Positions 52,803-61,804 of a stretch of DNA of 64,000 nucleotides are shown here, piece by piece (within the stretch, counting starts at the first letter, position 1; every line of letters starts with the position of its first letter). This DNA is from Arcanobacterium wilhelmae (GTDB lineage Bacteria > Actinomycetota > Actinomycetes > Actinomycetales > Actinomycetaceae). Made by a program: the position numbers and the translations under genes. The DNA lies in assembly GCF_029632765.1 (NCBI RefSeq), contig NZ_CP121247.1:806001-870000 (forward strand), in the 5' to 3' direction. The notes under the pieces were generated by a model. That model was not told the DNA's origin. It saw nothing but the letters and a program-made list of their open reading frames with translations, and did not search any database.

Positions 52803-53648
52803 TTATGCGAAGATCGAGTAATGATCAGTGAGGTCAAGCAGCCGGCGTTGATGCCGGCGTGAGCGGACAATGGCGCGAAGGACGCCTTTCGTGTGGCGCC
52901 AATCCGTCCATATTTGCTCGAAACTTAAACGCAGTACCTCAAATCCGCGAATCGCCGCTTCAAGATCGCGCCTCCTGTCAGTGAGATATCCGGATTTTGT
53001 GGCGTGATAGGCTGACGAATCCGCTTCGAGGATCAGGTGTTTCCCGAGCCGGAAATCGGCTCGATAATCTGCAGAGAACTGAAATTGCTGGTCAAACTTG
53101 ATTTGCTCTCGGATGAAGAAGAACTTGAGCCGCGTCTCTGAACCAGAGCCGGATCGATCGTCAACGAAGCGCAAAAGACGAGCGCGCCGTTTTGGCAGAC
53201 GACGGATGATCGCGTGAACTTCGTCCATCGACGCTTTGCCCTGTGCGAGGGCGCTTTCAAGCACAATCGCAGCAGTTTCAGTTGAATGCCAACGGGCGAC
53301 CTGTTCCAGAACTTCCACCAATGGAGGAACGAGCCGGTTACGGGGATACTTCCAACGGCGGATCGTCGCTTGTCCGAATCGTGGGCGGCGGGTGCCGGGC
53401 CGCGTCGAGACCTCAGTTGGGTGCCGCCCCGGCGGAACCCACAGTTTGTAGTATTTCGCCGCGGTGAGCCCGGCAATCTGCAGGTGGCGGCGTGCCACCT
53501 GCATGAGGAGCCCATTGGCTTGGGTATCACACCACAGGCCAGGGCACACTTTTCGGAGTGTTCCCTGGCTGATTGCAACTCGGAGCGCGGTGCGGGTTCG
53601 GTAGCCACGCTTAAATAGCGTCGTTCGTGAATAAAAGCCTTTTTCCAT
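52803..53648 (-). CDS. DUF559-type endonuclease-like protein with AbiEi-like N-terminus
   Basis: 281 aa. Residues about 1-80 resemble the winged-helix/antitoxin region found in AbiEi-like actinobacterial proteins (RTALRVAISQGTLRKVCPGLW). The C-terminal about 110 residues fit DUF559, a Vsr-like nuclease fold: SGSETRLKFFF, ADYRADFRLGKHLILEADSS, HATKSGYLTDRRRDLEA, GFEVLRLSFEQIW. The acidic residues D, E and D of the fold are present. No toxin partner gene is adjacent. Biological role unknown; such genes are common, usually solitary, in actinobacteria. Confidence 0.75.
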   Translation of the reverse strand: MEKGFYSRTTLFKRGYRTRTALRVAISQGTLRKVCPGLWCDTQANGLLMQVARRHLQIAGLTAAKYYKLWVPPGRHPTEVSTRPGTRRPRFGQATIRRWKYPRNRLVPPLVEVLEQVARWHSTETAAIVLESALAQGKASMDEVHAIIRRLPKRRARLLRFVDDRSGSGSETRLKFFFIREQIKFDQQFQFSADYRADFRLGKHLILEADSSAYHATKSGYLTDRRRDLEAAIRGFEVLRLSFEQIWTDWRHTKGVLRAIVRSRRHQRRLLDLTDHYSIFA

Positions 53649-53784
53649 GGAACTAGCGTTGCGATTTTACCGGTTGCATGGGGAGGGCCAGCTCGAGCCT
53701 GTGGATTCAAATGGTAGGCCGCATACCTGTGGACAACTTTCGCGCGTGCTGAGCACGGGTTCGCTCTGCTAGGCGGTGTGTCGG

Positions 53785-53858
53785 TTCGCTTTTAGTGCAT
53801 ATTCCGCGATCGGTGGTGTAGAGGATAGCGGGTGGCGGTTTGCGCACTAAACATGGTC
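53785..53858. repeat. Dispersed palindromic element, copy E1
   Basis: CTTTTAGTGCATATTCCGCG at the left and TGCGCACTAAAC at the right. Shares an identical stretch of more than 40 bp with copy E2. Confidence 0.6.
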
Positions 53859-53960
53859 GCGAGCAGGAATTTTGGGAACGGGAGACTTCTCCTCGGCCGG
53901 GAAACTCTTCGAGAACGGAGGGGTACGGACAGGCGTGTGAAAGTAGTTGGCAAGAATCGT

Positions 53961-54035
53961 CCGACCGTTTTTAGTGCATATTCCGCGATCGGTGGTGTAG
54001 AGGATAGCGGGTGTCGGTTTGCTCACTGATTTTGG
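53961..54035. repeat. Dispersed palindromic element, copy E2
   Basis: Left end GACCGTTTTTAGTGCATATT; right end GCTCACTGATTTTGG is degraded. Interior almost identical to E1. Confidence 0.6.
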
Positions 54036-54092
54036 TGACGGGAGGGGTGGGCCGAGTGCTGGCAGTGCTGAGAGAGCGAGGAAATGAACGAT

Positions 54093-54160
54093 GCCGGTGG
54101 GTTGAGGACACGGGTGGGTTGAGGTTGAGGACACCGGTGGGTTGACGACGCCGGTGGGCC
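54093..54160 (+). repeat. Short degenerate tandem repeats
   Basis: Four imperfect units of the type CCGGTGGGTTGAGGACA within about 68 bp. Confidence 0.55.
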
Positions 54161-54309
54161 GAAAATGGTGCCCGGCTGGAAACGCCGGAAGCATGCCCTG
54201 TCAGCCAGGATCGGGAACACTGCCGTGGAATGAACAGTAGAGCTAGCTCTACCCCAAGTGTGGAGTTGGGCCGATTCCGCCCAGCTCCCACCTGCGGTGA
54301 AATAGAACT

Positions 54310-55095
54310 ATGAACACGATGAATCTCCGCGGTCGCGGTCTGAAGAAAATGTATGGCCCCGTTCATGCCCTCGCTGGTGTGGACATCGATATTCCCCAGG
54401 GCGAGCAGGTGGCGATTATGGGCCCGTCGGGCTCGGGTAAATCCACGCTCCTGCACGTGTTGTCGGGCATTCTCACGCCTGATCAGGGGACGGTTGAGCT
54501 CGGCGAGACGACGGTGTCGAAGCTATCCGATGCGAAGCGTTCGGCGCTCCGACGCCGACAGTTGGGTTTTGTTTTTCAAGACGGTCAGTTGGTTCCGGAA
54601 TTGACGGCGCGTGAGAACGTGGCTTTTCCGCTCTTGCTTGAGGGTGTGAGTAAGGCGAAGGCGCTCGCAGAGGCGGAGAATTGGTTGGGCCGGCTTGGTG
54701 TGGCTGACCAGGCTCGCAAACGTCCAGGTGAGATGTCGGGCGGCCAGGCGCAGCGCGTAGCGATTGCGCGAGCGCTCGTTCATCGGCCAGCGATTTTGTT
54801 TGCGGATGAACCCACTGGCGCGCTCGATCAGGCGACAGGCCACGAGGTGATGCAGATTTTGACGACGACGGCGCAGATGAATGGCACCACGCTTGTTGTC
54901 ATCACGCACGATGCGAAGGTCGCGGCGTGGTGCCAGCGTTTGGTTGAGATTCGTGATGGCTTGGTGCATTTTGACGGCCCTGCCGCCCGCGCCGACGCCG
55001 GTGCCCGTCTCGCGTCCGACGCCGGTGCCCGCCGCGCTGCCCCTGGTACGCACGTTGCCCAGCCTGGCCAGATGGATGAGTGGGGTGCGCGATGA
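54310..55095 (+). CDS. ABC transporter ATP-binding protein (FtsX-permease type)
   Basis: 261 aa. Walker A GPSGSGKST (about 38-46), Q-loop VFQDGQLVPELT, signature MSGGQAQRVAIARALV, Walker B ILFADEPTGALD and H-loop VITHD. The last 40 residues are an Ala/Gly/Asp-rich low-complexity tail (repeated DAGAR units). A second ATG three codons in is an alternative start. Overlaps the permease start (ATGA). Confidence 0.9.
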   Translation: MNTMNLRGRGLKKMYGPVHALAGVDIDIPQGEQVAIMGPSGSGKSTLLHVLSGILTPDQGTVELGETTVSKLSDAKRSALRRRQLGFVFQDGQLVPELTARENVAFPLLLEGVSKAKALAEAENWLGRLGVADQARKRPGEMSGGQAQRVAIARALVHRPAILFADEPTGALDQATGHEVMQILTTTAQMNGTTLVVITHDAKVAAWCQRLVEIRDGLVHFDGPAARADAGARLASDAGARRAAPGTHVAQPGQMDEWGAR

Positions 55096-56492
55096 AGACT
55101 CTCTCGCTTGCCAGTATGCTGGCGAAGGCTCGTCTGCAAACACGCACGGGCAATGCGCTCCTCGATGTTTTTGCGGTGGTGGCGTTTGCTGTGTCGAGCT
55201 GGCTCACGCTGACCACTCTCGGTGGCGTGTGGATGTTTTACAACAATCAGGCGGCAATTGATGAGGCTTTCGCCACGCGCTATGGTCTGGAAGATTTCAT
55301 GGCGGGTTCGGGTGGCATGTATTTTGGTCTATCGGTGATTGCGCTTGCGTTGCTGACGATCCCGCTCTTGTCGCTGGGGGCTGCTGCAGCCCGTCTCGGG
55401 GCGAATGGCCGTGAGCGCCGGCTCGCCTCGCTACGACTTGTCGGCATGAGTGCGCGCCAGGTTGTGGGGATGTCGGTGTTCGAGTCGATGATTCACGCAG
55501 CTCTCGGTTTTCTGGCGGGGCTTGCGATCTATGTGGCCTCGTTGCCGGCGTGGACAGCGCTTTCCTTTGGAACCGTTCAGATCACGGTGTCGTCGATGAC
55601 GTTGCCGTGGTGGGCGTTGCTTGGTACGTTTGCCTTGATTGTTGCGATTGCGGTCGTGTCGACGGCGGTGGGTTTGGCGAATGTGTCGATCTCGCCGTTG
55701 GGTGTGGCTCACCGTGTGACGCCGGCTGCGGTGCGCGCCTGGCGCATGGTCGTGTTCGTTGTTGCGCTTGTGGCAGTGCTTTACTTTTCGCAGAGCCGTG
55801 ATCGCGCTCGCGATGTTGAGGTGACGCAGTTGATCACGTTTGCGGCGATTATCATGATGCTTTTTGGGGCGGTTGCCCTGGTGGGTCCGTTGTTTATCCA
55901 GCTGACGATGCGTCCGCTTCTTGCGGTTGGCAAGCCGGCGTGGCTCCTTGGAATGCGGCGCGTGTTGGGCAATTCGCGTGCGGCGTGGCGCAATATTAAC
56001 TCGGTGGCGCTGATGGGGATGGTCGCCACGATCACGCTAACTCTGGTGTCGTTCAACGTGGCCTCGAGTGTGAAGAATACGTCGGCTGATCTCATGCTGT
56101 CGCAGATCGCGTCGGACATTTCGAAGGGTGTGGTGATTGCGTTCGCATTCGCGGTGGTTTTGGGTGCGGTTTCGACGTTGGTGCATCAGGCTTCGGATGT
56201 GTTTGACCGCGCCGATGAAGCTCGAGCACTTGTCCAGCTGGGTACTCCGCTTGGGGTGTTGATCCGGGCACGTTTCGTGCAGGTGATGGCTCCGATGGCC
56301 GCGTTGATGTCGATCCTCCTGGTAGTGGGCTTTCTTCCGGCACTGGCTCAAGGGGGCGGGGTCAATCTCGGCAACCTTAAGACTTTGGGGTTCATGGTCA
56401 TCATTGGCGTAGTTCTGACCTTCGTTTCGGTGCTCGTGACTGTTCCGATTCAGCGCCAGGTGGTGTATGCGCGGGTGCGTAAGAATGACTAG
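55092..56492 (+). CDS. FtsX-like ABC permease
   Basis: 466 aa with about eight to ten predicted helices, e.g. DVFAVVAFAVSSWLTLTTL, MYFGLSVIALALLTIPLLSL, LLGTFALIVAIAVVSTAV, ITFAAIIMMLFGAVALVGPL and VIIGVVLTFVSVLVTVPI. FtsX-type domains in duplicate (GRERRLASLRLVGMSARQV; RADEARALVQLGTPLGVL). Start is the ATG at 55092 overlapping the ATPase stop. Similar pairs in actinobacteria often handle antimicrobial peptides; no adjacent peptide gene is seen. Terminator follows. Confidence 0.88.
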   Translation: MKTLSLASMLAKARLQTRTGNALLDVFAVVAFAVSSWLTLTTLGGVWMFYNNQAAIDEAFATRYGLEDFMAGSGGMYFGLSVIALALLTIPLLSLGAAAARLGANGRERRLASLRLVGMSARQVVGMSVFESMIHAALGFLAGLAIYVASLPAWTALSFGTVQITVSSMTLPWWALLGTFALIVAIAVVSTAVGLANVSISPLGVAHRVTPAAVRAWRMVVFVVALVAVLYFSQSRDRARDVEVTQLITFAAIIMMLFGAVALVGPLFIQLTMRPLLAVGKPAWLLGMRRVLGNSRAAWRNINSVALMGMVATITLTLVSFNVASSVKNTSADLMLSQIASDISKGVVIAFAFAVVLGAVSTLVHQASDVFDRADEARALVQLGTPLGVLIRARFVQVMAPMAALMSILLVVGFLPALAQGGGVNLGNLKTLGFMVIIGVVLTFVSVLVTVPIQRQVVYARVRKND

Positions 56493-56510
56493 CCTTCGGT
56501 TGTAATACTG

Positions 56511-56544
56511 CGAGTGGGCGGCGGATTGATCCGCCGCCCACTCG
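56511..56544 (+). terminator. Terminator of the ABC pair
   Basis: 16-bp perfect stem (56511-56526 with 56529-56544), minimal loop, 19 nt after the permease stop. Confidence 0.75.
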
Positions 56545-56587
56545 TCGCGTTCTGCCCGCGCGGCTAGGATGATGTGGAGAATAAGGC

Positions 56588-56935
56588 GTGGAGGGCATGT
56601 TGGATATTGATTTTGCGAACCTGACTCGCGTGGACGCGGAGCGCTTAGCGCTTGCTGGCGAGCTTGTGAAGTTTTTCCTGTACCCTCGCCGGTTTGGCGG
56701 CACTGAGGAGGAGGCGGATTCGCGTTTTCTAACGCCTGAAGCTGCTGCAGCCAAAGCGAAGTTCGACGACGCCGTTGGTGCGCGTTTCGACGACGGCCGG
56801 ATTACGGGCTACATGGTGAGGGCTTACGACGTGGGGGAGTCGCCGGTTCCCCGAATGATTAAGTTGATTGCGACTTCCCGTGGGGTTCCGATTTTCGTGC
56901 AAGAGGTCTCTGTCTGGTCTGCGGGTGAGCGCTGA
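56588..56935 (+). CDS. Hypothetical protein, 115 aa
   Basis: Small acidic cytoplasmic protein. GTG start with GGAG 8 nt upstream; a stop two codons before limits the start. ATG at 56597 is an alternative. No signal or membrane helix and no motif I recognise. A TAGGAT -10-like box lies at 56565-56570. Confidence 0.55.
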   Translation: MEGMLDIDFANLTRVDAERLALAGELVKFFLYPRRFGGTEEEADSRFLTPEAAAAKAKFDDAVGARFDDGRITGYMVRAYDVGESPVPRMIKLIATSRGVPIFVQEVSVWSAGER

Positions 56936-56991
56936 CGCCGGTGTGCCTTTGGGCTATTCTGAGTTGAGGTTTTCGTTCAATGAGGTGAGAG

Positions 56992-57521
56992 ATGGATCGA
57001 CGCACACGGTCTCGTCATCATTCCGCCAACGGCCTATTGCCTGATGTGGATGGTGATCGCACGCGCGCAACATGGAAGGATTTTTCGTTGTTAGCGCTGA
57101 TCGCGGGGTTAGTGTTGGTTGCTGGGCTGATGCTAACGAACGTGTGGATCACCGCCCGGCGCGCGGTGATGGTTCGCCCTGTGGATTTTGCGTGGGGCTT
57201 GGCGGGGGACGAGTTTCTGGCGATGGTGTTGGTGGGGCTCCTCATAGTTGTTTTGTTTTGTTGTTTTGGAGCACAAGCGGATTTGTTCCGTGGTGGCATT
57301 CGTTCGCGCCGGGCGTTGGGGGAGGTGGCATCCTCTTTATTCAAGCACTGATCAATGTGTGGGCGAACCTGGAAACAGCCCCGTGGAGTTCGATGGTGGA
57401 GGATTCGAAGTTTGCAATTTTGACCTTTGTCGCGTGCTCAACACTTGGTTTTTTGTGTTGGGCGTTCCGGGTTGCGTGGCGTCGTGCTGGAAAAGATCTG
57501 ATTGAACGCGAAGAAGAGTAA
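56992..57521 (+). CDS. Small multi-pass membrane protein, split by an apparent frameshift
   Basis: The first frame (56992-57351, GAGGTGAG site) encodes two helices (FSLLALIAGLVLVAGLML and FLAMVLVGLLIVVLFCC) and then ends in an unnatural SLFKH. The frame one base back continues with clearly protein-like sequence: ILFIQALINVWANLETAPW, then a helix FAILTFVACSTLGFLCWAF and a charged end DLIEREEE, stopping at 57521. One extra G in the G5 run at 57318-57322 would join both into one protein of about 177 aa with three or four helices. A real frameshift, slippage or sequencing error are all possible. Function unknown. Confidence 0.55.
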
Positions 57522-57588
57522 CCCTCCAATGAAACACAGCATGCTGAATAATGTGAGACACGCAACGGAATATAGTTGAAAACAAAAG

Positions 57589-57594
57589 TATTAT
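57589..57594 (+). promoter_or_regulatory. -10 hexamer of a leaderless MFS gene
   Basis: TATTAT ends 7 nt before the ATG at 57602; upstream DNA is AT-rich. Confidence 0.5.
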
Positions 57595-57601
57595 TGGGAG
57601 T

Positions 57602-59026
57602 ATGAGAACGAACGACTCCTGGTCGCCACTGCGCGACGAAAACACGCCGGTGCTCTTCGCACTGATGCTCGCAAACGCGCTTATCGCAATGGACGCGACG
57701 ATTTTGGCGACCGCCGTACCGTCTGTGATCAGTGATCTGGGAGAGTACTCGCGGTTCCCGTGGCTGTTCTCAATCTACCTCCTCACGCAGGCAGTGACTG
57801 TTCCCGTCTATGGCAAGCTCGCTGACATGCACGGGCGCAAGCCCATTCTCGTTTTCGGAATTGTCGTGTTTCTGCTCTCGTCTGTCTCTGCTGGCTTCGC
57901 TACCTCGATGACATCGCTCATCATCTCGCGCGCGATCCAGGGCGTCGGTGCTGGCGCGGTCGGCCCGATGGCGATGACGATCCTTGGCGATATCTACACG
58001 CTCGAGCAGCGAGGAAAAGTCCAAGGCTACATGGCGAGCGTTTGGGCAGTGAGTTCGGTGATCGGCCCGCTTCTTGGCGGCTTCTTTGCGGAAGTTGGCG
58101 CCTGGCGCGGGATTTTCTTCGTGAACGTTCCTTTTGCGCTCCTCGCCCTCATTCTCGTGTGGCGCAAGTTTGCCGACGTCGGTGAGCACCCCTCGCGCAG
58201 GATCGATTACCTCGGTGCCATCACAATGACAGTTGGCCTGACGTCGCTCGTGCTTGGAATCCTCGAAGGCGGAATCGCATGGCCGTGGCTGTCGTGGCAG
58301 ACGGGAGTCGCTTTCGGCGTCGGTGTCGCGCTTCTCGCGCTGATGGGTGTGATCGAACCCCGCGCAGAGGAGCCCGTGGTGGAGTTCCGACTGATGAAGA
58401 AACGGCTGATCGTGGCGACCTCGCTGACCATGGTCTCCATCGGTGCGCTGACGGTTGGAGTGACAAGCTTCGCCCCGAACTTCCTTCAGCAAGCCACCGG
58501 GATTTCGCCGATTCTTGCTGGCCTCGCCGTCGCTGCGATGACCCTCGGGTGGCCGCTTGCCGGTGGCAATTCCGCAAAGCTCTACCTGCGTCGCGGCTTT
58601 CACCGAACGATCCGGCTCGGCGCAGTTATCGCTCTGATAGGTTCAATCCTGTTAGCCGTGACAGTCCACTGGCCCAGCGCCTGGTTCGTGGCAGGGTTCG
58701 CATTCATTCTCGGGCTCGGTCTGGGGTTTGCAACCGCACCATCGACGATTGCTGCACAGAACTCGGTGGGGTGGAACCAACGAGCACAGGTCACCGCAAT
58801 CAACACTTTTGCGCGCTCAATCGGAAGTGCGGTTGGCGTGGCGGTCTTCGGAGCGGTGTCGAATGCAGTCCTCGGCTACTATGGTGGCCAAGCAACGCCC
58901 GCATCCGTGACGGCATCAACGCAGGCAGTGTTTATTGGTGTCGTCCTCGGCGCGCTCGCAATGCTTGCCGGTGCGTTGCTCACGCCGAAGGACGAGCCTG
59001 TCGTCAAAAAGGTTCACCTCAGTTAG
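57602..59026 (+). CDS. MFS drug exporter, DHA2 (14-helix) type
   Basis: 474 aa. Motif A between helices 2 and 3 (GKLADMHGRKPIL), motif B RAIQGVGAGAVGPMAM, motif C-like GPLLGGFFAEVGAWRGIFFVN, typical of DHA2/EmrB-family proton-driven multidrug exporters. Helix count by eye 13-14. Substrate unknown. Stand-alone and probably leaderless. Confidence 0.9.
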   Translation: MRTNDSWSPLRDENTPVLFALMLANALIAMDATILATAVPSVISDLGEYSRFPWLFSIYLLTQAVTVPVYGKLADMHGRKPILVFGIVVFLLSSVSAGFATSMTSLIISRAIQGVGAGAVGPMAMTILGDIYTLEQRGKVQGYMASVWAVSSVIGPLLGGFFAEVGAWRGIFFVNVPFALLALILVWRKFADVGEHPSRRIDYLGAITMTVGLTSLVLGILEGGIAWPWLSWQTGVAFGVGVALLALMGVIEPRAEEPVVEFRLMKKRLIVATSLTMVSIGALTVGVTSFAPNFLQQATGISPILAGLAVAAMTLGWPLAGGNSAKLYLRRGFHRTIRLGAVIALIGSILLAVTVHWPSAWFVAGFAFILGLGLGFATAPSTIAAQNSVGWNQRAQVTAINTFARSIGSAVGVAVFGAVSNAVLGYYGGQATPASVTASTQAVFIGVVLGALAMLAGALLTPKDEPVVKKVHLS

Positions 59027-59050
59027 ACAACGGCCCTCGACCCTCCCTCC

Positions 59051-61240
59051 TCACTGGCGTCCAGCTCGCCCATCGCACACCAGTGCCACGGCGTCGACCT
59101 CGAGGAGAACCGCATTCCCGGGGAATACGTGCTTCGAACGCAAACCCCAGTCGGTGAGAACACGGCCCGGAACCTCGATGCCCTCGTCGTTCCACCAGGC
59201 GGGTGCCGGTCGACCGACGTCGGAATCGCTGTAGCGCGCCGCGCCCCCAAGCGGGCGCACGCGATACACCAGCTCAGGGCGTAAACCCGGCAACTGGATC
59301 GGAGCGATCGGATAGTTCGCCGACGTCGCAAGCTGGGTCACGGCGTAGACCGCATGCTGACAATCAACGCTCACTACGCCGTCAACAGTCACGGACGGGT
59401 CGGAACTATCCCCATGCACCGCGTTCATCGGTGCTTCGATCAGCTCACGATGTAGCGCTACCCACTCGCGAGCCAGCACCCTCTCGAAATCGCTCATCCG
59501 AGAAATATCCATCTCGAACCCGAAACCGTAGCAGAACGCGACAGCGGCGCGCGTCGTCAACGTTGTCGTCCGGTTCGTCTGATGCGACGGCGACGCGGCC
59601 ACATGCGCGCCAATCATCTCCGGTGGGACAAGCAACGAAGTGTAACGCTGGATCGTAGCCCGCTCGACCGGGTCCGTGCAGTCCGACGCCCACACTGAAC
59701 TCGCGATCGCCATCGCAGCCAGGTCCACTCGCCCGCCACCAGAAGCGCAATTCTCAATCACGAGCTGCGGGTGAGCAGTGCGAAGCTCGCGCACCAGACG
59801 GTAATAGGCGAGTGTCTGATCGTGAACGGCCGGCCGGCCTGTCGCCGGGGAAATCGCCTCCGTGATAAACCGGTTGTGATCCCACTTGATGTAGTCGATG
59901 CCCAGTTCTCCAATAAGGGTAGAGATCCTGTCAAAGAGATAACTGAAGGCTCGCGGGTTCGTTAAATCGATCACATACTCGTGGCGGCCAGGAAGCGGCA
60001 AACGATCGGGGCTCGGGCGCAACACCCACTCAGGATGGGCACGCGCAGCACCGGAATCGAGCGAAATCATCTCTGGCTCGAACCACAAGCCAAATTCCAT
60101 ACCAAGCGAGTGAACGCGCCCCGCGATCTCCTCGAGCCCATTCGGCCACTTCTCGGTACTCACATACCAATCACCAAGGGCTTGGAAATCGTTCGAACGG
60201 CCCACGAACCAGCCGTCGTCGACAACGAAACGCTCCACGCCAGTCTCCGCCGCAGTTTGAGCCAGAGCGAGCAACGTTCCAGGACGCTGGTCAAAATACA
60301 CCGCCTCCCACGTGTTCAACGTCACCGGGCGGCGCAACTCGCGCCCCGGCGTCATCGCATGCAACGCGCGGATGTGCGTGTGGAACTGGTGTGACACCTC
60401 GTTCAAACCGTGCCCAAACCCGCCGTACACGCGCGGGGACGTGTAGCTGGCGCCCGGCTCGAGCACAACCTCTCCCGGGTAGAGCAACTCGCTGCCGCCG
60501 ATGAGGCCCGCCGAGTAAGGAGTGCGCAACGCGAAGTGCTCTACGTTGCCACTCCAGGCGACGTGGCTTGCGTACACTGCGCCTCGCGTAAAACCGAAGC
60601 CCGGCGTCCCTGCGATCGTCATGAAGCCAGAGTTGAAGTCCGGCCGGCCCATCCAGGACTGCTGGCTGTGTAACCCCTGCGAAAATTCGGACCGGATCGG
60701 GGCGCGTTCACGCAGGTGATGGCCGCTAAACGTGAGCAGCTCGCTCGCCGACGACGGCACCGGGAAAGCGAGCCGGAGCTGGACCACTTCGAGCGGTTCT
60801 GCACCCGTGTTTGTCAGCTTTGCCTCTTGCCAAGCAAGCCCGCCCTTCTCCAGCGCAATTGCGTAGTGCAACTCGACGCCGTCGGCGTCGGCGGTTAACT
60901 CGTACCTCGACTCGGTGGCGGCAGCCTCGCGGACAGTAAACGCGGGGAAAACCGCAATGCCGTCGCGGCGCAACATGAGGAACGGCGCGCCGCTCCAGCC
61001 TTCGGCCTGGTGAGGAAGAATCGAGGGGATCTCTGCGCGGTCGATTCCGGCGTTGATCAGCTGCGGTGATTGGGACGCAAGGAGCGCAGGGTGCTCCAGC
61101 GGGAGGTCCTCGCCCCAATACGTGATCACGGGAAGCGCGCTTGTCGGCGAAAGGACGATCGCCGGGCGCACTGATGGAACGCCGACGGGATGCGGCGAAT
61201 GTGGGGCACGAATGATGACGTCGTTGTGCATCGTGGCCAT
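59051..61240 (-). CDS. Alpha-galactosidase, glycoside hydrolase family 36
   Basis: 729-aa cytoplasmic enzyme releasing terminal alpha-galactose (raffinose, melibiose and similar). Start is ATG 61240 with GGAGAA. N-terminal beta-sandwich, then the barrel: nucleophile Asp about 454 in YIKWDHNRFI, CASGGGRVDLAA, and acid/base Asp about 520 in SDCTDPVERATIQ. VPPEMIGAHVAASPSHQT is conserved. C-terminal antiparallel domain present. No signal peptide, so it needs an importer, which is not in this window. Convergent with the MFS gene. Confidence 0.93.
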   Translation of the reverse strand: MATMHNDVIIRAPHSPHPVGVPSVRPAIVLSPTSALPVITYWGEDLPLEHPALLASQSPQLINAGIDRAEIPSILPHQAEGWSGAPFLMLRRDGIAVFPAFTVREAAATESRYELTADADGVELHYAIALEKGGLAWQEAKLTNTGAEPLEVVQLRLAFPVPSSASELLTFSGHHLRERAPIRSEFSQGLHSQQSWMGRPDFNSGFMTIAGTPGFGFTRGAVYASHVAWSGNVEHFALRTPYSAGLIGGSELLYPGEVVLEPGASYTSPRVYGGFGHGLNEVSHQFHTHIRALHAMTPGRELRRPVTLNTWEAVYFDQRPGTLLALAQTAAETGVERFVVDDGWFVGRSNDFQALGDWYVSTEKWPNGLEEIAGRVHSLGMEFGLWFEPEMISLDSGAARAHPEWVLRPSPDRLPLPGRHEYVIDLTNPRAFSYLFDRISTLIGELGIDYIKWDHNRFITEAISPATGRPAVHDQTLAYYRLVRELRTAHPQLVIENCASGGGRVDLAAMAIASSVWASDCTDPVERATIQRYTSLLVPPEMIGAHVAASPSHQTNRTTTLTTRAAVAFCYGFGFEMDISRMSDFERVLAREWVALHRELIEAPMNAVHGDSSDPSVTVDGVVSVDCQHAVYAVTQLATSANYPIAPIQLPGLRPELVYRVRPLGGAARYSDSDVGRPAPAWWNDEGIEVPGRVLTDWGLRSKHVFPGNAVLLEVDAVALVCDGRAGRQ

Positions 61241-61345
61241 GATTTTCTCCAAGAAAGACGAAAAAATACGAGTTGGGGGAGCCGGCGAGCGTCACTGATC
61301 GCGGCTTGGAACCCACTCACCACCCTACCACCGAGGTGTCCATGG

Positions 61346-61732
61346 TTAGTCGACAGGCTCCCACTCAGGGAATGAAAGCTCACTCGCTCGGGGGAGCGTG
61401 GTGGGCAGGTCGTCGGCGAGAGGAGGGATCTCGAGCGAGGAAAGACGGTCGCCGTCGACCAAGAGCATCACCATCTCGTCACGCGGCGAGAAACCATCGA
61501 GAACGAAATCGGCGCCGTCAGTTTGCTCCTCGAAAAAGTTGATCGAGTAGCACGTTCCGCAATCGCACCGGCCCGTCACCACCAGGTTGGGGATCTGCGT
61601 GAGCCAGCGCTCGCGGTCGGCCTGCGTGGGCTGGGCGTGGCTGGACGTTCCGTTGAGGACCATCGCCTCAACAACCTCTGCTTCCTGCCCGGTGAGCGGG
61701 CGCGGAAATTCTGAAGATGACTCGTTCACCAT
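61346..61732 (-). CDS. Hypothetical protein with CDCGTC motif
   Basis: 128 aa from ATG 61732. Acidic. Residues about 55-61 read GRCDCGTC, three closely spaced cysteines that could bind a metal. No known family recognised. Lies between the alpha-galactosidase and the antiporter gene, same strand. Confidence 0.6.
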   Translation of the reverse strand: MVNESSSEFPRPLTGQEAEVVEAMVLNGTSSHAQPTQADRERWLTQIPNLVVTGRCDCGTCYSINFFEEQTDGADFVLDGFSPRDEMVMLLVDGDRLSSLEIPPLADDLPTTLPRASELSFPEWEPVD

Positions 61733-61804
61733 GTTGCCACCGTACAGCAATGCGGGGTCATCGCCAATAGGCAGATTGGTGATGACCCCGCTGATGTTTC
61801 AACA

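Larger units (their letters stand above)
53649..54309. other. Gene-free region with repeats
   Basis: No supported gene in 661 bp. Contains palindromic copies E1 and E2 and a run of short degenerate repeats (54093-54160). The promoter of the following ABC genes should lie near its end. Confidence 0.6.
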
